Shown here: positions 1 to 5,249 of the stretch, piece by piece
How the letters are laid out: the number at the start of each line of letters is the position of its first letter
How positions within the stretch are numbered: position 1 is the first letter of the stretch
NCBI GenBank assembly: GCA_002770955.1
Contig: PCUH01000016.1
Coordinates: forward strand, 11,080 to 16,328
Source of the DNA: Flavobacteriales bacterium CG18_big_fil_WC_8_21_14_2_50_32_9
GTDB lineage: Bacteria > Bacteroidota > Bacteroidia > Flavobacteriales_E > Vicingaceae
Direction: 5' to 3'
Length of the DNA: 5,249 bases
Notes under the pieces: model-generated
What the model saw: only the letters and a program-made list of their open reading frames with translations
The model's database searches: none
Told to the model about the DNA's origin: nothing
Program-made: the position numbers and the translations under genes

Positions 1-726
1 AGTTGCAATTTCTCCATAAGGATTTTCTTTTAAGGTGGTAGTTTGTAAGTTTACGGTTGCTCCAAAAGCTCCTGCTCCGTTGGTGGAAGCACCTACACCA
101 CGCTGAATTTGGATGTTTTCTGTACTTGACGCAAAATCGGGCATATTTACCCAAAAAGTTCCTTGAGATTCCGCATCATTAATAGGAATACCATTTACGG
201 TTACGTTAATTCTTGTCCCGTCAGAACCCCTAATTCTAAAACCTGTATAGCCAACTCCTGCACCGGCATCACTGGTAGAAACTAAGGAAGTAGTGTTTTG
301 CAGTAGAAATGCAATGTCTTGACCCAAGTTATTTTTTTCTATATCGCTATAAGAAATGTTGGAGTGAGCAATTGGTGCATTTTCTTTTACTCTAGTGGCA
401 GCAACAATAAGTTCATCTAAGTTTTGCTGACTTTCTTTTAAGGTAATTTTATACTCACGATTTTCTGTGAGATTTTCGACTTTTAGCTTTTTAGTCTCAT
501 AACCAATGTAGCTAATTTCAATATCGTAGCTCGCAGAGTCTAAGTTATTGAGTTTAAAATAACCATTATTATCCGAAAAAGTACCTTTATAGGTATCGGT
601 AATTTTAATGGTTGCTCCAACAACAGGATTTGCTGAGGAGTCATTAATTGTTCCATAAATTGAAAATTGTGCGAAACTACTTGCAGCTGCAAATAGTGTA
701 GTCGCCAAAAACATCATTTTTTTCAT
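1..726 (-). CDS. TonB-dependent outer-membrane receptor, N-terminal part (probable thiamin/precursor uptake)
   Basis: An open frame of 242 codons runs from the ATG at 726 to the window edge without a stop, so the C-terminal beta-barrel lies outside the window. Residues 1-20 form a Sec signal peptide (MKKMMF, hydrophobic core, cleavage likely after ASSFA, before Q21). Residues about 22-98 are a CarboxypepD_reg-like (beta-sandwich) domain, with the typical YGTINDSSANPVVGATI start and a SYIGYET motif. A TonB-box-like stretch, DELIVAATR, follows at 104-112. The plug domain spans about 115-242, with GFRIRGSDGTRI, VNGIPIND and IQIQRGVGAS motifs. The family imports scarce nutrients across the outer membrane using TonB-ExbBD energy. 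The sequence does not show the substrate; the TPP riboswitch in the leader points to thiamin or a precursor. ATGs at codons 4 and 5 are alternative starts, but codon 1 gives the better signal peptide. Family assignment is firm; the substrate is inferred. Confidence 0.93.
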   Translation of the reverse strand, partial: MKKMMFLATTLFAAASSFAQFSIYGTINDSSANPVVGATIKITDTYKGTFSDNNGYFKLNNLDSASYDIEISYIGYETKKLKVENLTENREYKITLKESQQNLDELIVAATRVKENAPIAHSNISYSDIEKNNLGQDIAFLLQNTTSLVSTSDAGAGVGYTGFRIRGSDGTRINVTVNGIPINDAESQGTFWVNMPDFASSTENIQIQRGVGASTNGAGAFGATVNLQTTTLKENPYGEIAT

Positions 727-793
727 AAAAAAATTTTTTTGACGAAAGTTAAGGGGCTAAACAATCGTATTTGTTTAACTTAATTTGATTTTT
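727..793 (-). promoter_or_regulatory. Candidate riboswitch expression platform with hairpin and A7T7 tract
   Basis: Between the aptamer and the receptor ATG the RNA can fold into a long hairpin. An outer arm AAGTTA (781-776) pairs with TAACTT (751-746), and an inner arm AACAA (775-771) pairs with TTGTT (764-760) around the loop ATACGA. An unpaired AGCCCCTT is left on the 3' side. A perfect A7T7 run (740-727) then abuts the ATG. The U-run is separated from the hairpin by more than ten bases, so this is not a textbook intrinsic terminator, and there is no Shine-Dalgarno sequence to mask. The CCCC at 756-753 could pair with the GGGG of aptamer helix P2 (890-887), a possible antiswitch. The pairings can be read directly; the regulatory role is inferred. 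Confidence 0.4.
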
Positions 794-893
794 ATTGTCC
801 TACCTACGCCAGCATTACCTGGATCAGGTTAATTTTCTCAATTGCTCAAGAAAAATGGGTATAATCTCAGCCTGAAAAGTAAGGCACCCCAAT
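794..893 (-). ncRNA. TPP riboswitch (THI element)
   Basis: All conserved blocks of the thiamin pyrophosphate aptamer are present in order on the minus strand. GGGGTGCC is at 890-883, CTGAGA at 870-865, ACCC at 860-857, AACCTGATC at about 831-823 and the 3' block GGTAATGCTGGCGTAGG at about 819-803. Helices can be drawn: P1 ATTG (893-890) with CAAT (797-794); P2 GGGT with ACCC; P3 GCCT (885-882) with AGGC (873-870); P4 ACCT (829-826) with AGGT (805-802); P5 CCAG (822-819) with CTGG (812-809). An extra hairpin, TTTTCT with AGAAAA (854-849 and 838-833), is inserted between P2 and P4. The element binds TPP and normally lowers expression of the downstream gene, here the TonB-dependent receptor. Identity is very secure from the conserved core; the sense of control is taken from the family. 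Confidence 0.97.
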
Positions 894-902
894 GAGATGG
901 AG

Positions 903-932
903 CAAAAGTAATACTTAAATTGAGTTCTCCAA
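903..932 (-). promoter_or_regulatory. Bacteroidota-type promoter for the riboswitch and receptor transcript
   Basis: On the minus strand, TTG (932-930) is followed after 19 nt by TACTTTTG (910-903), an exact match to the Bacteroidota -7 consensus TAnnTTTG with a -33 TTG at normal spacing. The predicted start is about 4-8 nt downstream, near 899-895, so the RNA would begin almost at the first base of P1 of the TPP aptamer. The -33 element lies inside the last codons of the upstream kinase gene, and the -7 element begins just past its TAA stop. This is a consensus match only; no start site is measured. Confidence 0.72.
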
Positions 933-1436
933 GAAATTAACACATTTTTTTAAACGAGTTTCAATATCTCCAGAAACAATAGAGAAGCTAAATCCATTTT
1001 GCTTCAAAATATGGAGGTGTTGCTCAAAAATAAATTCCCTATCTTCTATTCTTGGATGCTCCCTTAATGGGTCTGCTTCCCAAGGCAAATCAATATTGCA
1101 CAAAAAATAATGTTTATTGGGTTGATTGGAAATAGCATTATTTATCCATTCAATTTCTTTGTTGTATTTTATTTTTAACCAAATTTTAAACGTAATTAAA
1201 TCAGTATCTATAAAAAGTAGTGAAGGATTTTGATTAATAGCTTCTTGCTCAAATTTAAGTTGATTCTCAGCCATTTTTAACACGTCATGCAATTCATACG
1301 GTTTAGTTAAGTTGTTTAAGTAGAACCTAGCTTGTTCTTCTACCAAAGGTGCTTCAAAACGATTAGCCAACAAAGTAGCAAGTATAGTTTTTCCAGTAGA
1401 TTCTGGACCAGTTAGAACAAATTTATTTAAAATCAA
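915..1436 (-). CDS. NadR-type AAA family ATPase / putative small-molecule kinase
   Basis: This 173-residue cytoplasmic P-loop protein resembles the kinase domain of NadR (AAA_28 family). It has a Walker A GPESTGKT (10-17), an EEQAR segment (33-37), LLFIDTDLITF (73-83) matching the Walker B and D-T-D region, and LPWEADPLREHPRIEDR (117-133) matching the arginine-rich lid. NadR kinases phosphorylate ribosylnicotinamide. This protein has no adenylyltransferase or helix-turn-helix domain, so it is a stand-alone kinase. Its position just upstream of a TPP-controlled receptor makes a role in vitamin salvage plausible, with thiamin or nicotinamide riboside as candidates, but no residue settles the substrate. 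The start is TTG at 1436: an in-frame TAA lies at 1457-1455, no ATG lies between, and the next internal ATG (codon 55) falls after Walker A. The gene ends 22 bp before the riboswitch and has no terminator of its own, so read-through into the riboswitch is possible. Confidence 0.88.
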   Translation of the reverse strand: MILNKFVLTGPESTGKTILATLLANRFEAPLVEEQARFYLNNLTKPYELHDVLKMAENQLKFEQEAINQNPSLLFIDTDLITFKIWLKIKYNKEIEWINNAISNQPNKHYFLCNIDLPWEADPLREHPRIEDREFIFEQHLHILKQNGFSFSIVSGDIETRLKKCVNFLENSI

Positions 1437-1504
1437 GTTATAAAAAATTTCAGTTTAAACTACTTATAAAAATAGTATTTAGTAAGCATATTATTATTTT
1501 TAAT

Positions 1505-1539
1505 AATTTTTATTATAAAAAGGAATTTTAATAAAAATT
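1505..1539. repeat. 11-bp perfect inverted repeat with 13-bp spacer
   Basis: AATTTTTATTA (1505-1515) is the exact reverse complement of TAATAAAAATT (1529-1539). It could be an operator or a hairpin in the recQ leader. However, both arms are pure A/T in DNA that is almost all A/T, where a match of this length is expected by chance about once in a region of this size. The repeat is real as sequence, but its function is doubtful. Confidence 0.3.
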
Positions 1540-1559
1540 TTAATCGTATTTTTAATGTA

Positions 1560-1567
1560 CAAATATA
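1560..1567 (-). promoter_or_regulatory. Possible -7 element for the NadR-like kinase gene
   Basis: TATATTTG, read leftward from 1567 to 1560, matches TAnnTTTG exactly and is the only such match on this strand in the intergenic region. No TTG lies at the usual 17-23 nt upstream; the nearest TTTG (1600-1597) is 29 nt away, inside recQ. It would give a leader of about 115 nt before the TTG start. This is a weak candidate. Confidence 0.35.
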
Positions 1568-1593
1568 ACCCATAAAAAAATAATTAAAATTAG

Positions 1594-3792
1594 ATGCAAA
1601 CTATAGAAGCACCATTAAGCAACCAGTTAAAAAAATTCTTCGGATTTAATACTTTTAAAGGCGACCAAGAGGCTATTATTCAGAATCTTATAGAAGGAAA
1701 TGATGCCTTTGTGATTATGCCAACAGGTGGAGGAAAATCATTATGTTATCAATTACCAGCACTAATGCTAGAAGGAACAGCAATCATTGTTTCTCCGTTA
1801 ATTGCATTAATGAAAAACCAAGTTGATGCAATAAGAGGGTTTTCAAACAAAGAAGGGATAGCACATTTTTATAATTCAACTTTAAACAAAACCGAATCAC
1901 GACAAGTTAGGCAAGACGTTATGGATGGAATAACAAAAATGTTATTTGTAGCTCCCGAATCGCTTACCAAAGAAGAGAATGTAGAGTTTCTTAAAAGCAT
2001 TAAAATTTCTTTCTTTGCTATTGATGAAGCTCACTGTATTTCGGAATGGGGACATGATTTCAGACCTGAATATAGAAAATTAAGAACCATCATAGAGGCC
2101 ATAGATAGAGTTCCAATTATTGCCCTTACAGCAACAGCAACACCTAAAGTGCAAGAAGACATTCAAAAAAACTTAGGAATGACAGAAGCACGAGTTTTTA
2201 AAGCTTCTTTTAATAGAGATAATTTATATTATGAAATAAGACCTAAAAAAGATGTTCAAAAAGAAATTATTCGTTTTGTTCGTCAACATATTGGTAAGTC
2301 AGGTATAATTTATTGTTTAAGCAGAAAAAAGGTGGAAGAAATAGCCCAATTACTTCAAGTAAATGGAATAAAAGCGTTGCCTTATCATGCTGGGTTAGAT
2401 TCCGCATCAAGAGTTAGACATCAAGATATGTTTTTGATGGAAGATGTTGATGTTATAGTTGCAACCATAGCTTTTGGAATGGGAATAGACAAACCGGATG
2501 TGCGTTATGTGATTCATCACGATATTCCTAAAAGTTTGGAAAGCTATTATCAAGAAACGGGAAGAGCAGGAAGAGATGGAGGCGAAGGTATTTGTTTGGC
2601 TTTTTATAGTTATAAAGACATCGAAAAGTTAGAAAAATTTTTGCATGGAAAGCCTGTTGCTGAAATGGAAATAGGTATGCAACTTATTTTTGAAATGGTT
2701 TCCTATGCTGAAACTGCTGTATGCAGAAGAAGGCAATTGCTTAATTATTTTGGGGAAAAATATGTTTCTGATGATTGTGAAGAAAAAGGAATGTGCGACA
2801 ATTGTGCTCATCCTAAAGAAAAATTTGAAGGGAAAGATGATGTGCAAATATTACTGCAAGCCGTACTGGGGTTAAATGAAAATTTCAAATCGAAATTTAT
2901 GGCATATTTTGTTGCTGGAAATGCTTCTTCAGAAATAAAAGCATTCAACTACAATAACCATAAATTGTTTGGAAAAGGAAAAGGAGAGGGAAAAGATGAT
3001 AAATATTGGGAGGCAATAGTCAGACAGTGTGTGATTGAAGGACTTTTGACAAAAGAAATTGAAAATTATGGTGTGCTGAAAGTATCCGATAAGGGAAAAG
3101 CATTTATTATAAAACCTACCTCTGTAACGCTTATTAAACCAAACGATTATAGTGATGTGGATGATGGAGATATTATTACTCCACAAAAAAGCAGTGGGGC
3201 AACTGACGAAACATTATTTAACATTTTAAAAGATGTTAGAAAATCGTTAGCAAAAGAACTAAAATTACCTCCTTACGTTATTTTTCAAGACCCTTCATTG
3301 GAAGATATGGCTTCAAGATATCCAATAACTATTGAAGAATTAACCAATATTACTGGTGTAGGACAAGGAAAAGCAGAAAAATACGGAGAAGAATTTATTG
3401 AAGTTATTGAACGCTATGTTGAAGAAAATGAAATAGAGCGACCAATGGATTTGGTAGTAAAGTCAATCGTAAATAAATCAGGATTGAAAGTATATGTTAT
3501 TCAAAGCATAGATAGAAAAATTGCTTTAGATGACATTGCTGATGCTAAAGGAATTGAATTAGCAGATGTAATTACAGAAATAGAACATATTGTTCAATCT
3601 GGAACAAAAGTAAACTTAGATTATTATATCAATGAAGAAATTGACGAAGCTGATCAAGATGAAGTGTTTGATTATTTTATGGAAGCAGAATCAGACAATA
3701 TTGATGATGCCCTCTATGAATTTGATAATGCTTTCACAGAAGATGAAATGCGTTTACTTAGAATCAAATTTATGTCGGAAGTAGCGAATTAG
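1594..3792 (+). CDS. recQ: ATP-dependent DNA helicase RecQ
   Basis: This complete 732-residue 3'-5' DNA helicase acts in recombination and replication-fork repair. The superfamily 2 core shows a Q-motif FGFNTFKGDQ (16-25), Walker A PTGGGKS (43-49), DEAH (144-147), the RecQ aromatic loop EWGHDFRPEY (151-160), motif III ALTATAT (177-183), motif IV around GIIYCLSRK (237-245), motif V ATIAFGMGIDKPDVR (290-304) and motif VI QETGRAGRDG (320-329). The zinc-binding RQC subdomain has Cys377, Cys395, Cys401 and Cys404, followed by a winged helix to about 515. An HRDC domain spans about 537-612, with TGVGQGKAEKYG at 587-598. The rest (about 617-732) fits the HTH_40-like extension found in many Bacteroidota RecQ proteins and ends in a strongly acidic tail. 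The length is normal for these longer RecQs, against about 610 in E. coli. A TAG codon abuts the ATG in frame, fixing it as the first possible start. All catalytic motifs are intact, so it should be active. Confidence 0.98.
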   Translation: MQTIEAPLSNQLKKFFGFNTFKGDQEAIIQNLIEGNDAFVIMPTGGGKSLCYQLPALMLEGTAIIVSPLIALMKNQVDAIRGFSNKEGIAHFYNSTLNKTESRQVRQDVMDGITKMLFVAPESLTKEENVEFLKSIKISFFAIDEAHCISEWGHDFRPEYRKLRTIIEAIDRVPIIALTATATPKVQEDIQKNLGMTEARVFKASFNRDNLYYEIRPKKDVQKEIIRFVRQHIGKSGIIYCLSRKKVEEIAQLLQVNGIKALPYHAGLDSASRVRHQDMFLMEDVDVIVATIAFGMGIDKPDVRYVIHHDIPKSLESYYQETGRAGRDGGEGICLAFYSYKDIEKLEKFLHGKPVAEMEIGMQLIFEMVSYAETAVCRRRQLLNYFGEKYVSDDCEEKGMCDNCAHPKEKFEGKDDVQILLQAVLGLNENFKSKFMAYFVAGNASSEIKAFNYNNHKLFGKGKGEGKDDKYWEAIVRQCVIEGLLTKEIENYGVLKVSDKGKAFIIKPTSVTLIKPNDYSDVDDGDIITPQKSSGATDETLFNILKDVRKSLAKELKLPPYVIFQDPSLEDMASRYPITIEELTNITGVGQGKAEKYGEEFIEVIERYVEENEIERPMDLVVKSIVNKSGLKVYVIQSIDRKIALDDIADAKGIELADVITEIEHIVQSGTKVNLDYYINEEIDEADQDEVFDYFMEAESDNIDDALYEFDNAFTEDEMRLLRIKFMSEVAN

Positions 3793-3841
3793 AGGCTGTA
3801 TGTAAAGGTGATATTTATGGAATCAGAAATAAAATCAAGCC

Positions 3842-5249
3842 ATGAATAAAAACAAGATATTACACATTTTGTTAATATTGGTATTGCTTGGGGATTTTAC
3901 GTATTCATTTTTACAATATTATAAGACACCATTAGATGGAGATATGGCGAGTGTAATAATTCCATCCAATGATAATCAAGAAATATTTAATGACCCCTTT
4001 GGATTTAATGCTATTATTAATAACAAACCACACATCAATCCAAATCGATATTTCTCTCATCTTTTCATTAGCAAATATTTTAAAAGTATCCCTATTATTT
4101 TTCAAAAAATAGTAAGCCCAATTGAAAGTCTCTATCTTTCTTGTGCAATTATAAAAATATTGATTCACATTTTAATGGTTTACTTGTTGTCAGCATTAAT
4201 CAGCAGAGAAAAGTCAGTATTTAATATCAAATTGCTTATGGTTGCTGCACTTCTAACACCTCTTTTTCAGGCTTATGGTTATAATAGATATATGGGAGTA
4301 ATTGATACATCTATTACATATACTTTTTTTTATGCTTTACCACTTTTGCTACTACTTTTATTTTTCTATCATTTTTATGCCGCTATACACAACAATGAAA
4401 AGACAAAACATTCAATTGTTGCGAAAATATCTTTGTTATTACTGATAATTATCTTACCATTTAGTGGTCCATTAATTCCTCCCATCATCTTGATTACAAC
4501 TATTCTTCTTGTTATTTATTATTTACAAAAAAATATTGATTCAGAAAGTAACTATCATTTATTAAAAAAAGTGTTTTTAGCATTTAACAAAATCCCAAAT
4601 TTTATTTTAGTGGTTTTTATCCCTATAAGTGTGCTATGTGTTTATTCACTGCTACTTGGCACCTATTATTCTTTGAGTCAAACGGATACAATTCCTATTA
4701 TTGAACGTTATGTAAGGTTACCCATGGGGATTTATTACCAATTTACTCAGAAGTTGGGTTTCCCTTTGCTTTTTATCTTAATAAGTGTAAATTTTTTTAT
4801 TATCAAAAAATATTTTTACACTAAAGAAGGAAAAATAATAATAACAACCTTAAAGTGGATAGGTGTTTTTTTTCTAATTTATACCTTATTATTACCTCTT
4901 GGTGGCTACAAAGCTTATCGAGCAAACATTTTAAGATTTGATACCATTATGCCTATTACGATTTGTTTATTTTATTTTTATGGCTTATCATCTTTTTTTC
5001 TACTAAAAAATATGAAAAATTATCGCATTCTTTATTTTACATTTATCATTACTTTTTCTTTGTTTTTTGCGAATGCAGATATATCTAAACTGAATGAAAA
5101 TGACTGTGAAAGACAAGCGTTAATAAGTATTGCTAATTCAGATAAATCAATAGTTGAGTTAGATAATAATTGTAAAGTTATGTCTTGGGAGGTAATTACT
5201 GATTATAAACAATCTGAATTAAATGCAACATTATTATATTTATTGGAAG
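3842..5249 (+). CDS. Polytopic membrane protein, possible GT-C-like glycosyltransferase (3' end cut)
   Basis: An open frame of 469 codons runs from the ATG at 3842 past the window edge. I do not recognise the family with certainty. I count about ten hydrophobic segments, near residues 6-26, 97-119, 128-145, 160-181, 194-207, 210-228, 252-273, 305-322, 337-355, 368-388 and 395-411; the two at 194-228 may form one hairpin. A loop of about 70 residues after the first segment carries DGD (32-34), NDPFGFNAI (50-58) and NPNRYFSH (66-73). After the last segment comes a soluble region (about 412-469 and onward) with Cys422 and Cys444. An acidic motif in the first extracytoplasmic loop is a feature of GT-C glycosyltransferases that use lipid-linked sugars, so cell-envelope glycan assembly is a reasonable guess. 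In-frame stops at 3803-3805, 3809-3811 and 3830-3832 fix the start. It lies 49 bp after recQ with no terminator between, so co-transcription is possible. A real coding region is strongly supported; the function is tentative. Confidence 0.85.
   Translation, partial: MNKNKILHILLILVLLGDFTYSFLQYYKTPLDGDMASVIIPSNDNQEIFNDPFGFNAIINNKPHINPNRYFSHLFISKYFKSIPIIFQKIVSPIESLYLSCAIIKILIHILMVYLLSALISREKSVFNIKLLMVAALLTPLFQAYGYNRYMGVIDTSITYTFFYALPLLLLLLFFYHFYAAIHNNEKTKHSIVAKISLLLLIIILPFSGPLIPPIILITTILLVIYYLQKNIDSESNYHLLKKVFLAFNKIPNFILVVFIPISVLCVYSLLLGTYYSLSQTDTIPIIERYVRLPMGIYYQFTQKLGFPLLFILISVNFFIIKKYFYTKEGKIIITTLKWIGVFFLIYTLLLPLGGYKAYRANILRFDTIMPITICLFYFYGLSSFFLLKNMKNYRILYFTFIITFSLFFANADISKLNENDCERQALISIANSDKSIVELDNNCKVMSWEVITDYKQSELNATLLYLLE

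Larger units (their letters stand above)
1437..1593. other. AT-rich divergent intergenic region
   Basis: This 157-bp region separates the 5' ends of the kinase gene (leftward) and recQ (rightward), so it should hold both promoters. It is overwhelmingly A and T. On the minus strand there is one -7-like match (listed separately). On the plus strand I find no TAnnTTTG; the nearest is TATTTTTA at 1547-1554, one base off and without a -33 partner. An inverted repeat lies at 1505-1539. I see no RNA gene or small coding region. Confidence 0.7.

Noticed and set aside
746..781. Intrinsic terminator as the riboswitch output
   Set aside because: The stem is A/U-rich and the U-run is over ten bases from its end, with A7 between, so it does not meet the usual terminator pattern. 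It was kept only as a candidate expression platform.
1505..1539. Inverted repeat as a regulatory operator or terminator
   Set aside because: Both arms are pure A/T in nearly pure A/T DNA, so a match of this length is expected by chance. It also lies between divergent gene starts, where a terminator makes little sense.
2629..3186. Open frames inside recQ on both strands (minus 2629-2847 and 2929-3186, plus 2690-2875)
   Set aside because: They lie wholly inside the strongly supported recQ frame, have low-complexity translations and no recognisable motif. They are shadows.
3817..3849. Ten-codon frame starting at ATG 3817 and ending across the start of the membrane protein gene
   Set aside because: It could be read as a translational-coupling leader, but it is too short to support and no ribosome-binding or conservation signal backs it.
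3932..4168. 78-codon open frame on the minus strand
   Set aside because: It is antisense within the membrane-protein gene, whose plus-strand frame stays open for 469 codons. No domain or start signal supports the minus frame.
1..5249. CRISPR array, insertion sequence, prophage or defence system
   Set aside because: I saw no regularly spaced direct repeats, transposase, integrase or terminal inverted repeats. RecQ has the normal domain order of the housekeeping enzyme, without defence-type neighbours.

Overview
The window looks like ordinary chromosome from a low-GC member of the Bacteroidota, most likely Flavobacteriales. Three things suggest this. There is a TonB-dependent receptor with an N-terminal CarboxypepD_reg-like domain. 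There is a Bacteroidota-type promoter (TTG, 19-nt spacer, TAnnTTTG). RecQ carries a long C-terminal extension, and start codons lack Shine-Dalgarno sequences. Genus cannot be told from the window.

Layout. Positions 1-726 (minus strand) hold the N-terminal third of an outer-membrane TonB-dependent receptor that runs off the left edge. Upstream of it, on the same strand, lie a possible expression platform (about 727-793), a well-formed TPP riboswitch (794-893) and a consensus promoter (903-932). Next upstream is a stand-alone NadR-type AAA kinase/ATPase gene (915-1436, minus strand, TTG start). A very AT-rich intergenic region of 157 bp (1437-1593) separates this gene from recQ (1594-3792, plus strand), which encodes a complete RecQ helicase with helicase core, zinc-binding RQC, HRDC and a C-terminal helix-turn-helix extension. 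After 49 bp, a polytopic membrane protein begins (3842, plus strand). It resembles a GT-C-type glycosyltransferase and is cut by the right edge.

How the parts work together. The TPP riboswitch identifies the receptor as a probable importer of thiamin or a thiamin precursor, made when cellular thiamin pyrophosphate is low. The NadR-like kinase sits directly upstream on the same strand. It may phosphorylate an imported vitamin, but the riboswitch has its own promoter starting at the kinase stop codon, so the two may be separately controlled. RecQ (DNA repair) and the membrane protein have no evident functional link to the thiamin locus.

I see no mobile element, CRISPR array, tRNA or rRNA, and no convincing undescribed system. 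The points most worth a second look are the substrate of the kinase, the riboswitch output mechanism in a genome without Shine-Dalgarno sites, and the unassigned membrane protein.
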